From Telopea speciosissima (Eukaryota > Streptophyta > Magnoliopsida > Proteales > Proteaceae), in assembly GCF_018873765.1 (NCBI RefSeq), contig NC_057919.1:63254484-63318483 (forward strand): a DNA stretch of 64,000 bases. Reading direction: 5' to 3'. Positions 35,757-47,314 of this stretch are shown here, in pieces. The translations under genes and the position numbers were made by a program. Position 1 is the first letter of the stretch; each line of letters begins with the position of its first letter. The notes under the pieces were generated by a model. That model saw only the letters and a program-made list of their open reading frames with translations. It had not been told where the DNA came from and searched no databases.

Positions 35757-36065
35757 ATGGAGAGACTGTCGATGTTGTCCAAACAAAAGCCAGTGGTAAT
35801 CTTCAGCAGGAGCTCCTGCGGCATGTGCCACACTGTCAAGACTCTCATCTGCAACTTTGGAGCCAGCCATTTGGTCCATGAGCTTGACGAGGACCCAAAC
35901 GGACGGGAACTGGAGAGAGCACTCACCAGGTTAGGGTGTAACCCAGTTGTTCCGGTTGTGTTCATAGGTGGAAAATTGATTGGCGGAGCAAATGAGGTCA
36001 CGGAACGTCTGATGAATGGTACTCTTAAAGATACTCTCATCCAAGCAAATGCAATATGGGTTTAA
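35757..36065 (+). CDS. CC-type (ROXY class) glutaredoxin, copy 2, active site CGMC
   Basis: A single-exon, 102-codon gene very close to copy 1. The active site C21-G22-M23-C24, the H25-T-V-K segment, the V65-P66 loop and the G71-G72/G76-G77 glycines are kept. The tail is Q-A-N-A-I-W-V. Relative to copy 1 it differs mainly near residues 4, 64 and 78-96, with A-N-E-V-T-E-R replacing V-N-E-M-M-K-L. By family it should be a small, probably nucleo-cytosolic redox protein working through TGA bZIP factors. With both Cys21 and Cys24 it could in principle form the dithiol pair that copies 3 and 4 cannot. Upstream lies the least disturbed promoter of the array. The LARD and solo LTR end about 580 bases before the ATG. 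No break is seen, so it is probably functional. Confidence 0.93.
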   Translation: MERLSMLSKQKPVVIFSRSSCGMCHTVKTLICNFGASHLVHELDEDPNGRELERALTRLGCNPVVPVVFIGGKLIGGANEVTERLMNGTLKDTLIQANAIWV

Positions 36066-36834
36066 CATCAAATTACGCGGTTCTAATACTATGTTAGAAA
36101 ATAACTTCTTCGTATACACCGGTTTTTGCTTCGGTAGTATAGAATGGATTAGGTATTAATATATGTTCTAATATAAATCTACTTGAATAAGGAATCAGGC
36201 TGTGGTGGGTCTCACTGGATAGAACCCATCCAACCTAAAACTCTTGTTTTTCCTATTAATAATAGCTGGAGGCAACAATCTGTTTATTTCAAACTTGATA
36301 TACAAGGTGTATTGCTTTAAGCAACTTTGTGCTTAAACCCTAAACCCTAACAATACTTTCCATATATAGAATTGTTATAAGAGCCTCTTTATACCAGCCT
36401 ACTTTTGCTTGTAACCTCCTTTTATGTAACTTATAATAAAGTTGAGCTTTTCATAAGTCTTGGTTAATATTATATAATTACAGCCATCTTTTTATGCCTC
36501 ACATAACATTTGAGCTTATGATTGAAACGGGTAGAGTTTGTTATTGGAAAAGCATCTTTCATAGTACTATTATGTCTTGCATTTCACCACTTTGCCTTAA
36601 TGGATTCTTCCCATGGGACAAGAATAACATTAAACATATATGCGTAAGTCAAATCAAGGGTTATAAAATATGAAAAGATTAGTGGTGTTTCCTTAGAAAA
36701 TTTGAGAATACATTACTATTGAGAGAAACCAGAAAAAATTCTTTTTTCGGTTTATTACCACATGTGATATAGATTCAGTCCATTATGGTAACTCTAATAT
36801 TGAGTTTATAATGGTGGGTTTTTTTTTTTTTTGG
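36066..36834. other. 3' flank of glutaredoxin copy 2
   Basis: Includes the conserved TGTAACTTATAATAAAG block and about 100 bases paralogous to the 3' flanks of copies 1 and 4 (ATTGAAAC.GGTA, TATGTCTTGCAT, CAAGTCAAATCAAGGGTTAT). Between the stop and that block is a copy-2-specific insertion of about 240 bases with two telomere-like AAACCCTAA units near 36335-36350. No gene seen. Confidence 0.55.
36435..36440 (+). terminator. Poly(A) signal of glutaredoxin copy 2
   Basis: AATAAA in the block conserved after all copies, 370 bases downstream of the stop because of the copy-specific insertion between them. Confidence 0.7.
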
Positions 36835-37950
36835 TGGTGAGTGTGAAAAATATATTCAATAGAGCGTTGAAAGTACAACACTTAAAAAAGGAGGAAGGGG
36901 GGAGGGAGGGGGCATATTGACAAAGCCGATCCTCGCCATGGAGTTCCTAATGATTTGGACTAATATTTGATGAGATAAAACTGAAAGCATGTTCAAGAAA
37001 TGATCAACATACATACCAATGGTGTTATTCAAATGGTTTGTGTCGTCGATGCTCAAAACAAAGTTGATATTAGATAGTCATTCCATGTCTTTTCAAGGAT
37101 GAATTCAGCCGAAGATGGTGGGAAGTGAACAATTAAGCCTTGTAAGTGCAAGTGACGATGATGATGGGGTGATGTCATCAAACTGGAGAATTGACTCCTC
37201 TTCAAGTGGGTTTTGAATAATATCATCACTTACATCATTTTGGAAATGAAAAAAAAGGGGAGAATGATGAAGGCTCAGCTAGGCCACTGAAACTCGGATC
37301 AGGAGAGTGATAAAAATAAACTCCAATATACTTGAACTTGGATTCAGGATTTTCCAGAACTGCGGCAGTTTTGGATAATAAATATGACTCTCTGTATATA
37401 ACTTGGAATGAGTTGATTCCAAATTCAAATGAAAGAAGACTCGTGGGACTAAAAGTTTATGAAATATTGTTTTCTCAGATTCTAATTGTAGGATGGTGAA
37501 AATTGACTGTGAAAATATGACTTGTGTAAAGATGAATTTTAATTTGGAAATGGAAGAAAAAAAAAGAAAAAAAAAAAAACACAATGAAGTAATTTTGGAT
37601 TTTCGTAAAAAGGAAAACTATGAGATTAAAATAATTCTCTTTTAAAATGTGTTGCAACACCAAGAGTGTTGTTGTAACACTAGAAAAGCACCAACTCTTC
37701 AAGGATGGTGAGAAACTCTTATAGATTTCAATGAGAACTCTTCAAAGTTCAAGGGAATGCAATGAGCACTTTATGTTATCAAAACTCAATGCATTACAAT
37801 CAACATAACTATGCCTTTTATAGACAAATAAAGAAATCCCTAAAAATTATTGTAGCATCTCAATCCTTGATCTTAATGAGATTAAAAGACAAAAAGAAAA
37901 ATCCAAAAAAAAAACATAGGGGTTGTACTTGTCATAGATGCTTCTAGCTT
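36835..37950 (-). repeat. Dispersed retroposed repeat, copy 1 (minus strand)
   Basis: Aligns with 57640-58690, sharing GGAGGAAGGGGGGAGGGAGG, CATATTGACAAAGC, GGTTTGTGTCGTCGATGCTC and GCACCAAGAGTGTTGTTG. On the minus strand it has TATAAAAGGC near 37813-37822 and ends at a run of A (the + strand T run near 36820-36835). The structure looks like an LTR-type transcription unit or a retroposed copy. It is not in unit 1 or in the matching position of unit 2, so the two copies are separate insertions. It is unclassified. Confidence 0.55.
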
Positions 37951-39146
37951 ATTTGTAATCATCAAAAAAGACTCTTGGGGGAAGTACTTGAAGGAGCTTA
38001 GACCAAGAGAATCTTTGGGAGAAGGGCTGACATATCATCAAGCACTAAGGAGATGACTCTTCAAGTTATTTGGGCTAGATTTTTAGAACTGATGGGGCCG
38101 GCCGGTCCTATAATATGGGGTAATAATTGGTCTTGACTTGGCCCTGGGCCTTGTGGATTTTAGGGGCTTGGACCTTGATATGGGCTGACCTCCTAAGTGG
38201 CTCTTATGTAGCAAAATGATGCATTTGTGCTGCATCATTCTAACTATTGGATAAAGAGATCTTGGTTTGGATTAGTCATATATACATTGCTGACCTTTAG
38301 CCAAAAAAAAATTTGGATTAGTCATATGCCAAATTTTATACTCAAATTAAAACATATTCCTTCCTGTGTATGCCCATGCATTCCTACAGCATCTCGTCGA
38401 CTACTGTGAGCTCTCCCATAGTCTTGAATTTTCAAAGCTCGATATTGCCACAAAATTTGGACCCTCTAATAGAATTGGGCTTTCAAATAATCATAGGTAC
38501 ACCCAGACATATTCTACATAAATTTTCCTATCCACTAATTTGTTAATTATCATCAGGGTCCTTGCACATAAACTTTGGGGAAAATGTTGTATGTATTGCT
38601 AATGTGTAAACCTACCTCTCTCTCTCTCTCTCTCTCCTCTTCTCTTGATACACTCACTTTCCTCCTAAACGCACTCTATCTCCTCCTTACCATGTGGGTC
38701 CCCATGTAGACGAACCATGTGGTACCCCTTCCCATGCTCCTATTGACCTAATGTGAGAGACTCCCTCCCTCACCGGAAATGTGTGTAGATCTCCCTTGCC
38801 CTTAATGTATGTCCATACATACCTATAGTGTCCCAATGACTATTGTGAGCTCTCCCACAGCCTTGGATTTTTAAAGTTCCATTCTGTTACAAAATTTGGA
38901 ACCTGGCATATGATAGAATCGGGCTTTGAATACAATATTATATCATAATTTTTAAATAATCAGGGGTATATCTAGTTGCATTCCACATAAATTTTCTTTT
39001 CCGCTAATTTTCTAATTATCATCAAGGGCCTTGCACATAAACTTTAGGGAAAAGGTTGTACGTATTGCTAATTTGAGACCCTTTCATACTCTAACTCCTC
39101 TTGACACTATTTTTCCTCTGCACTCTATCTTCGCTTCAACATATAG
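37951..39146. other. Unit 3 spacer with a 469-bp tandem duplication
   Basis: The block 38350-38610 recurs at 38815-39080, about 469 bases apart. Shared landmarks are ACTGTGAGCTCTCCCA versus ATTGTGAGCTCTCCCA, GAAT.GGGCTTT and CTTGCACATAAACTTT. A (CT)n run lies near 38617-38636. The Tat/Retand element inserted at its right end. No gene recognised. Confidence 0.65.
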
Positions 39147-39151
39147 GTCTC

Positions 39152-39908
39152 TGATACATCCAATATTCACCGGGCCAATCAACGACCGCCACGTGTCACA
39201 AACGACCCGCTCCATAGCCAAGGGGAACGAACCGGGGTCCCAGCACCTGGGCGCGGCCTCACCCAGGCGCGGCCACCACTCGGGCACGGCCTCACATAGG
39301 CGCGGCCACACATCCGGGCTCGGCCTCACCCAGGAGCGGCCACCACTCGGGCGCGGCCTCACCTAGGCGCGGCCACACATCCAGGCGCGGCCTCACCCAG
39401 GCACAACATCGTGGGCACGTGAGGTGGGGGCTACCCACCTATGACCTGATCGTATCGCTACAGACTCATGTCACCACCAGGACTCTAGGCAGCCACTTAG
39501 AAGTCACGTCACCCAGACGGATTCAAGCACCAAGGACGTTATCACCACACGCGGGTATCTATCCACCAAGGATCTTGATACCACTAGGACACTCCCTCCC
39601 GTGGGGAGATGATCAATCAGGATAGAGCCCCGTTACCCAGGGCCTCTATCCACTCAACGGGACAATCGCCATCAAACTGGGACTCTCCACACCGTCATAC
39701 GCTGCTATAAAAGGCAAGGTACACAACCCCATCAGGGGACATCTAAACTCATACTGAATAAACACTATTCATCTATTTGCGCCACGAGATCTAACTTTGG
39801 CATCGGAGAGCCCTAGGCCGGAACCACACCGGTTCTCTCTGTTGACCCCTTGGTCCACTTACAGGTGACGGCACTCGCAGGACCGCTCGACGATTTCTTG
39901 ACCCAACA
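39152..39908 (+). repeat. 5' LTR of the Tat/Retand-like element
   Basis: 757 bp. It carries internal tandem units of about 22-36 bases built from GGCGCGGCC and TCACCCAGGC (39240-39400) and a TATAAAAGGC box near 39711. It is slightly shorter than the 3' LTR, mainly because of unit-number differences in that GC-rich block. Confidence 0.93.
39711..39718 (+). promoter_or_regulatory. LTR promoter TATA box
   Basis: CTATAAAAGGCAAGG in both LTRs (the 3' copy is near 50323). It is the likely start region for genomic RNA. Confidence 0.6.
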
Positions 39909-39911
39909 GAT

Positions 39912-39929
39912 TGGCGCCGTCTGTGGGAA
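39912..39929 (+). other. Primer binding site of the Tat/Retand-like element
   Basis: TGGCGCCGTCTGTGGGAA begins three bases after the 5' LTR. The first nine bases (TGGCGCCGT) match the 3' end of plant tRNA-Asp as used by Athila-type elements. The remainder is the variant common in Tat-like elements. Confidence 0.65.
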
Positions 39930-39974
39930 TGACGCTAGCCATTACATCTACTAGCTCGCTTCCATACTCATTCA

Positions 39975-41880
39975 ATGGCACGAAGGAAGACTACCACCAC
40001 CAACAACGGAGCAAGGAATGGATCACCACCCCCAGAGTGCTCTCGCCGCAGAGCCAACGACCAGGACCATGTCCCTCTGGAGGAAGAGATTCCCCTTAAT
40101 GACCAGTTCGTGATCAACAAGCCCAACAATAACGAGGCCGACGATGTGGTGGTGGAGGTGATACCTGACCCCAATGCTCCAGCCATTGTGGGTCAGATCA
40201 ATGACCTGTAACGACAGATCCTCGATGAACAACGACTCTTTCGAGAATACTTAACGCAGCGTGCGACATCTCACCGTCGAAGGACTTCACCATCAGCAAG
40301 GGTGGAGTCCGTACCCCGACAAGAACCGAACCCTAGGAGATCATCTCCGAGGGGCGTGAGATCTGAGAGACTTGCGCAACAGGCAACCCCCACTCCGCAG
40401 CGGGGGGAGCCTTCCCAGTATCCCAGGAGAATAAGAGACCTCTCGCCACGGTTAGAACGTGGGAGGACGCCAACACCGAGGGCAAGGGTGTCTAGCCCGC
40501 AGAGGTCGGTCCGGAGGTCTGTGTTCGACGGACGACTGGAAGAAGGTCACATACCACGACGAAGCCGGACCTACAAAGAAGAAAGCCCCTCACCTTCACG
40601 ACAGGGTTCATCACGGCGTGACCATTCACCATCCTGCCAACACTCAAGGCGAGAGGGGACATCCAGGAGAGAGCGTGAACGGGGTCACAGCGAACGTCCG
40701 GCCAGGCATGGAGGACAGACACGGGACGAGGAGCTCGATCAAAGACTCTGCGACCTGGATGAGAAGCTGGAAGGGTTGAAGAAGCAGACCAAAGGCGAGA
40801 CGCATTCCATACCTGGACAACACCCATTCTCGGCAGAGATCATGTCAGCCACACTACCTTCCAGGTTTCGACTACCCACCTTTGAACTCTACAGTGGTAC
40901 CACTGACCCTAATGACCACATCAACTACTTTAATGGCATGATGACGCTGTATGGGGGGTCGGACGTGGTCTCCTGTCGGGCATTCCCGGCATCCCTCAAG
41001 GGAGCAGCCACATCATGGTTCTCCAGGCTACGATCGAGATCTATATGCTCGTTCACAGAGCTATGCGAACAGTTCGTCACCCGCTTCCAAAGCAGCGTCA
41101 AGCAGAAGAAGACCACCGTGAACGTGGTACAGAACCCTGGGGAATCTCTCAGGGAATACGTTACCAGGTTCACCAAGGAGTCCCTGGAGGTTCGAGACCT
41201 GGATGATCAGACACAGCATGCAGCCCTAGCAGGAGGTATTAGGGACCTGGACTTGATCAAGGACTTGGCACGTCATGAGACCAGGACTATGAAAGAGCTC
41301 TTGGAGCGGTGGACCGAGTTTGCAAATATGGCCGAGGTACTACAAGCTAGAACGAAAATAATCGAGGCCAAGCCACAGGACAACAAGAGGTCAGCGCCTG
41401 ATGATCGCAAAGAGGGTAAGAGGTCGAGGACAGAGCGCTGACAAGAGAAGAGCGACCGCCCATCTAGGAGGACAGACCGCCGCTTAGAGAGAAGTAAGAG
41501 GGCAAGCACCCCCGAGTTCACACCACTGAACACCACCGGGTCCCAGATACTCATGCGGATCCAGGACTGTGACCTACTCCATTGGCCACGACCCATGCTA
41601 GCAGGACCAGAGAAGCGGAACCCTAACAAATATTGTCTCTTCCACAAAGAGAATGGGCACAACACAGAGGAGTGCTATCAATTGAAGAGAGAGATAGAAC
41701 AACTGGTAAGAGTAGGAAGCTTGAACAAGTATGTGAAGGGGAGACGTGACAACCGCCCAGGCCAAGAGATCGAGGTCGCGACGGGGACAGAGTGGAACCG
41801 AGACAAGAAGAAAGAAGAACAGATCGAGAGAGAGACCGCCCAAAAGAGCGGAGAGATGCAACAGAACCTAGTGGCACCAA
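39975..41880 (+). pseudogene. gag region of the Tat/Retand-like element
   Basis: One frame from ATG 39975 runs with only two isolated stops, TAA at 40209-40211 and TGA at 41439-41441. An Arg/Ser/Pro-rich linker (about 40302-40800) precedes the retrotransposon gag domain (about 40850-41330: F-R-L-P-T-F-E-L-Y-S-G, then S-W-F-S-R-L and F-V-T-R-F-Q-S). A zinc-knuckle-like stretch (Y-C-L-F-H-K-E-N-G-H-N-T-E-E-C) lies at about 41632-41676. The frame changes near 41880-41940 ahead of the protease. It would encode the capsid protein packaging element RNA. Both stops could come from C-to-T change of CAA and CGA. Confidence 0.88.
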
Positions 41881-42290
41881 GGGACCTCCTATCCTTACCA
41901 TACTTGGAGGACCGGGGCAAGAGTCTACCAGAAAAGCTAAAGCTCATGCCAGGTTCGTGGGAGTGGCAGAGAAGCCCAGCAAGATAGCCAGGACCGAGGC
42001 AGTGATCTCCTTCTCGGATGAAGACCTGGAAGGACTAAACTTCCCACATGAAGATGCCCTGGTAGTACAGGTGGAGGTAGCCAATCGACCTGTACACAGG
42101 GTACTGATAGACATAGGGGCGTCTGTTGACGTACTCTCCTTGGACGCCTGTCGACAGTTCGGGTTCGGGGATGACCAGCTCAAACAAGAGCCCACTTATC
42201 TCCATGGATTCTCAGGTGCCACCGCCTCCATCAGAGGTACCATAGAACTACCCGTCACCTTCGGGGTACACCCTCAATAAGTAACCATCA
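41880..42290 (+). pseudogene. Aspartic protease segment of pol
   Basis: In the frame of 41792, L-I-D-I-G-A-S-V-D-V-L-S places the catalytic Asp at 42110-42112. The family consensus has D-[TSG]-G-[AS]-S, so Ile at the second position is unusual. It ends at an in-frame TAA (42278-42280), CAA being a likely ancestor, and the same frame continues into reverse transcriptase. It would mature the Gag-Pol polyprotein. Confidence 0.8.
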
Positions 42291-43785
42291 TGGTGAATTT
42301 CATGGTAGTCAAGTCTGTGGTGTCCTTCAACGGCCTCTTAGGGCGACCATCACTGACAGCCCTTAGAGGAGTCATATCGCCACTTCACCTGAAGATGAAG
42401 TTCCCCACTGAGAATGGGGTAGGCGAAGTCCGAGGAGATCAGAAGAAAGCAAGGGAGTGCTATGCCACCTTCATGAAAAAGAACAATGGCAACACCCGTG
42501 GAATGGCACTCTGCCTAGAGAGCATGGTCAGTGACCAGAGAGATGAACTGACAGAGAGAAGGGGAAGGCCAGTGGAAGACCTCATCCCATGGCCCCTCAG
42601 CCAGGACGACCCCTCCAAGGTCGTTCAGGTGGGCTCGCTGCTAAACAAAGAACAGAAAGAAGGGCTTGGACACCTCCTCCAAGCGAACATAGATGTCTTC
42701 GCATGGTCGACCTCTGACATGCCGGGAATACCACGTTCCATAGAGGAACACCGACTACATGTCGACCCAACCAGGAAGCCCGTTCAACAGAAGCGGCGTA
42801 ACTTCGCCCTCGATCGACAAGCAGCAATCAAGGAGGAGGTCGAGAAGTTAAGCCGATCAGGGTTCATCAGAAAGGAGAAGTTCCCAACCTGGCTCTCCAG
42901 CGTGGTCATTGTACCAAAGCCAAGTGGGAAGTAGTGGAGGATGTGTGTCGACTATACCGACCTGAACAAGGCATGCCCAAAAGATGAGTACCCACTGCCC
43001 AGGATCGACCTACTGATCGACGCCACCGTCGGTCATGAGATGCTGAGTTTCATGGACGCCTACTCCGGATACAACCAGATCCTCATGTATGAGGATGATG
43101 AGTCTTACACCGCATTCCGGACGGACAAAGAGAACTACTGCTACAACGTCATGCCATTCGGGTTAAAGAATGCAGGGGCCACCTATCAGAGGATGGTCAA
43201 CAAGATGTTCGAGGAGCAGATCGGGCGCAACATGGAGTTATATGTGGATGACATGCTCGTGAAAAGCATCCACGCCAACCAACACCTGACCGACCTAGAG
43301 GAGGCATTCGTAGTACTGAGGAGGAACCAGATGAAGCTAAACCCTGTAAAGTGCGCCTTCGGCGTAACGTTAGAAAAATTCCTGGGGTTCATGGTCTCAG
43401 TCCGTGGAATAGAAGCCAACCCATCTAAGATCAAGGCCATCCAAGAGATGGCACCTCCTCGAACGGTCAGGGAAGTGCAGAGGTTGAATGGAAGGGTCAC
43501 TGCCCTTTCCAGGTTCATGTCACGATCAGGTGATAAGTGCTTACCATTCTTCAAAACATTGAAGAACCTCCGAAGCCCTAAAGATTTCACATGGACAGAA
43601 GAGTGCCAGAAGGCGTTCGGAGAATTGAAGGAGTACCTAGAGAGCCCACCACTGCTTGGACGACCAGAACCTAACGAAGAGTTGTAGCTCTACCTGGCCG
43701 CCACCCTTGTCGCGGTCAGCCAAGATCGTCTGAAGGAAGAAGACAAAGTCCAGAGGCCCATCTATTACGTCAGCCATGTCCGATC
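42290..43785 (+). pseudogene. Reverse transcriptase of the Tat/Retand-like element
   Basis: The frame runs 42290-43785 apart from stops at 42932-42934 (TAG) and 43685-43687 (TAG). Domain motifs are F-P-T-W-L-S-S-V-V-I-V-P-K, then F-M-D-A-Y-S-G-Y-N-Q-I (first catalytic Asp), F-R-T-D-K-E-N-Y, and Y-V-D-D-M-L-V-K at 43241 (catalytic pair). The thumb/connection region follows, then the first RNase H near 43690. A frameshift near 43785 breaks the connection. It would copy element RNA into DNA in the virus-like particle. Confidence 0.92.
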
Positions 43786-44421
43786 GATGTAGAGACCAGG
43801 TACACTAGGATCGAGAAGGTAGCCTATGCATTGGTAACGGCAGCCAGGAAGCTACGACCATACTTCCAAGCCCATACCATCATAGTCCTCACGAGACCTA
43901 CCCCTGAAGAAGATATCGCATGCCGGACATCTCCAGGCGATTGATAGCATGGGCGGTGGAGTTAAGTGAGCATGACATCAGGTTCCAACCAAGGACAGCC
44001 ATCAAAGGCCAGGCTCTTGTAGATTTCATTGCAGAGTGTACCCGTCTCGAGATCGAGTCAAAAACAGGGGAGCCCGAAAGAGAAGGATCACGGATCGTGG
44101 GACATGTTCGTGGACGGGTCAAGCAATGCGGCAGGAAGCGGTGCGGGTCTCATATTAACCAGCCCCGAGGGATTTCGTATCCAATATGCTCTCCGATTCA
44201 CCTTCCAAGCATCCAATAATGAAGCAGAGTATGAGGCATTACTAGCTGGACTCCGGGTGGCCAAAGCCATCCAAGTCACACACCTATCCACCCGGAGTGA
44301 CTCCCAGCTCATGGTGAATCAGGCGAATGGAGAGTATGAGGCGAAAGATGAGAGGATGGCATCATACCTAGCACGTGCTCAAGCATTGATCGAGGGTTTC
44401 ATGAAGTTTGAGATGGTTTGA
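43786..44421 (+). pseudogene. RNase H segments of pol, including the second (archaeal-type) RNase H
   Basis: A remnant of the ordinary RNase H (R-Y-T-R-I-E-K-V-A-Y-A-L-type segment, 43798-43890) is followed after frame changes by a second domain. It opens with D-M-F-V-D-G-S-S-N at 44101 and continues through A-S-N-N-E-A-E-Y-E-A-L-L-A-G-L and S-D-S-Q-L-M-V-N-Q, with D, E and D in catalytic positions. A second RNase H between the first one and integrase is the diagnostic trait of Tat-lineage elements. Confidence 0.85.
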
Positions 44422-44572
44422 GTTCCCAGGATGAGAACGCGCCGTCGGCGACGCCCTATCCAGGCTAGCCAATGAGGAACTCGAAATTTGGCTAGCGCAT
44501 CTATGTTGAGATCCGCATGAGCCAACGTATAAGGAAAAACAGGTTAACGAGATCGAGGAGGGACCTAGCTAG

Positions 44573-45815
44573 ATGGACCCTCTACTCAACTACCTCCAGA
44601 ACGATGTCTTACCAGAAGACAAGGCCGAGGCAAGGAAGATCAGGATGAGAGCTGCAAAGTACACCGTCCTAGACGGGGTATTGTACAAGCGGGGGGCAAC
44701 AGCACCACTACTCCGGTACCTAGGACCCAAGGGGGCAGAGTATGCCCTAGCCGAAGTCCGTGAGGGGATATGTGGAAGCCACATGGGGGGACGAGCCCAA
44801 GCCTACAAAATCCTCCGCCGAGGGACTATCGGCCACGAATGCAAGAGGAGGCCATCCAATATGCCAAGAAGTGCGAGCAATGTCGTTGTTCGCCCCGATC
44901 CCATCTACCCGCCACCAAGCCGACATCAATCCTCAACCCCATACCTTTTGCCATGTGGGGACTAGACATCTTAAGCAACTTCACCGAAAGACCGGAAATA
45001 GAAAGTACCGGTCGTCGCGATCGACTACTTCACCAAGTGGGTCAAAGCTAAACCCTTGGCCAAAATAACAGAGACAGAGATGGAGAAGTTCGTCCGCGAC
45101 GGCGTCATCTGAGTTGGGTACCACGGATCCTCGTCTCGAGATAATGGAAAACAATTCAACAGCCCCAAATTCTAAGCATTCTGTCACGCTACAACATCGA
45201 CTATCGGCTGTGTCGGTAGCATACCCAGTGCCAATGGTCGGGTGGAGGTCTGTAACGCTACTAGAAGGAGTCAAGAAAAGGCTAGAAGGAGCCAAAGGCA
45301 AGTGGGTAGAAGAGCTACCAGGCCCGTGGGCATACCGAACTACAGACGGATGCCCACGGGAGAAGCCCATTCCGCCTAGCATATGGCATCAAGCATTGGC
45401 GCCAGTGAGAGGTGCGCCATGTCCCATAGGGTCCTGCACTTCAATGAACGTACCTATGTCGACGGACGTGGGCGAACCTAGACTTTATAGATGAGGTCCG
45501 CGAGAGAGCACTACTAAGGAATGTTGCCTACTAGCAACGTCTCGCCCGCACTATAATGCCAGGTCAAGGAAAGGCTCTTCCACCAGGGAGATTTAGTACT
45601 ACGGAGGGCAAGTGCATCACGATACCACGATGCGGAAGGCTGTCACCCAACTAGGAAGGACCCTACATAGTCTCCAAGCGAGATACGCCAAGGGACTTAC
45701 CGCTTGAAGACCAGGGGCAAGAAGGTAGACCGCACGGAACTCGAACATCTAAAGAAGTACTACCAAGAGAAGCATAAGCAAAGTAGTGGTAGTGATAATG
45801 TATGCGATGCGTGAG
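44573..45815 (+). pseudogene. Integrase remnant of the Tat/Retand-like element
   Basis: Fragments in different frames keep the order: HHCC-type zinc region (G-S-H-M-G-G near 44778, K-K-C-E-Q-C near 44867-44884), catalytic Asp codon in W-G-L-D-I at 44965, Asp in D-N-G-K-Q-F at 45140 and Glu in N-G-R-V-E-V at 45245. A C-terminal G-P-Y-I-V-S-K and L-K-K-Y-Y-Q-like end lies near 45660-45800. Many frameshifts and stops make it non-functional. Integrase joins the DNA copy to the genome. Confidence 0.82.
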
Positions 45816-45933
45816 GAGTAGCAAGAGACGACATCACTGTTTTAAGGTCAATTTGAATTTCATTCAAAATAAAGAGATGCTGCAGAAATACTTGTCTTCT
45901 TCTACCACTCAATCGAATCACTGCCATTACATT

Positions 45934-46410
45934 AAGGCGTCATGCCAACATTGAGGCTTTATGCCTAAGGCAACGTACCAACACTGAGGCTTTATGCCTA
46001 AGGCAACATGCCAACATTGAGGCTTCATGCCTAAGGCGACATGCCAACACTGAGGCTTCATGCCTAAGGCGATATATCAACACTGAGGCTTCATGCCTAA
46101 GGCGACATGCCAACACTGAGGCTTTATGCCTAAGGCAACATGCCAACATTGAGGCTATATGCCTAAGGCGACATGCCAACACTGAGGCTTTATGCCTAAG
46201 GCAACTTACCAACATTGAGGCTTCATGCCTAAGGCGACATGCCTACACTGAGGCTTCATGCCTAAGGCGATATACCAACACAGAGGCTTCAGGCCTAAGA
46301 CGACATGCCAACACTGAGGCTGTATTCCTAAGGCGACCTGCCAACACTGAGGCTATGTGCCTAAGGCGTCATGCCAACACTGAGGCTCTACGCCTAAGGC
46401 GTTAACCAAC
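45934..46410. repeat. 33-bp tandem repeat array downstream of integrase
   Basis: About 14 units with a period of exactly 33 bases and a core AACACTGAGGCTTCATGCC followed by TAAGGCGACATGCC. Units differ by a few substitutions. As 33 is a multiple of three, an 11-residue repeat stays open on the minus strand, but nothing suggests translation. Retand elements are named for amplified tandem repeats in this kind of position. Confidence 0.92.
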
Positions 46411-47310
46411 CAAGGTTCGAGGATCACCAAGGCACGACGCCACTACCAAAATCCCATGACTATCAAGGGTCAGAGAGTATCAACGCGCAAACAATCATCA
46501 GGAGACAATGCAGTCAAAGAGAAGCAAAAGCGATCACATAGAAAAGTCATAGTAGTTACAAACTCAAGTTCAAAAAAGGAAAAAGGTTGAGACGTCTATA
46601 GGATCGGTACGGCCTTAAGGTCAAGGGATCACGAGTGGTGGGTCACCTCCGACCCAGCGGGAGACATCATGTCCACCTCAAGAGGACGCGCGACACCCCC
46701 CTCGGGCATGGCGCCTCCACCTCGACACCGAACGCTCTCCACCACGGCTACACCGGAAGCACCGCAGCAAACTCGAGAGAACCCCAAAACAGAGAAGTCA
46801 TAATCGGGGTCACCTCCATGACACAAGTGGCTAAGTCCCGGACCCCTCCTTCATAGGCGGGCTAAAGCTGCGCTACTGACATATGTCGAGAACGCAGAGG
46901 ATGCCTGGAACTCAGCCACGGCTCGCTCACCTGCAGATGCCGCTCCGCCTCATGCCTTCCCCTCAATGAATGAAGCTCCTCCTCCAAGGCAAGAACCCTA
47001 GCCGAGCTCTCGGCCGCACCAAAAGGTCACACGTAGCTCCTCGGACACCTCCGGAGCTTCCCGAACGCCACCGCGAGTTCCCCGACACCCTCTGCGCGTT
47101 TGCCTCGGCCCTCTCACGGCATCTATTTGTCCCTAGAGCTCCCTCTCCACGTCACGCAGGTGCGTCAGATCCGCACCTCACGAGAAGCGTGACCCTCCAA
47201 TCGAAGCACCGCCTCAAGCAATACGGTGATGGACCTACAATCAACATGGCAAGCGATAAAACAATCTAAAAATAAATGGAGCAATGAACATGACGAGACA
47301 AAAAGGGATA
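46411..47310. other. Untranslated 3' internal region of the Tat/Retand-like element
   Basis: GC-rich DNA between the tandem array and the antisense ORF remnant. Short frames exist on both strands, with no domain that I recognise. Confidence 0.45.
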
Positions 47311-47314
47311 ACTC

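Noticed and set aside
36331..36350. Telomere-like AAACCCTAAACCCTAAC
   Set aside because: Only two units; too short to indicate an interstitial telomere, and common by chance or as a telo-box in plants.
39031..39625. Several 60-110-codon frames across the 5' LTR on both strands
   Set aside because: Created by GC-rich tandem units (GGCGCGGCC) and repeated in the 3' LTR; no protein features.
45940..46215. 91-codon minus-strand protein with an 11-residue repeat
   Set aside because: The open frame is a consequence of a 33-bp tandem repeat whose length is a multiple of three; there is no start context or conserved fold.
45934..46410. Regular repeats suggesting a CRISPR-like array
   Set aside because: Units are contiguous with no unique spacers, the period is 33 bp, and the host is a plant; this is a retrotransposon tandem repeat.
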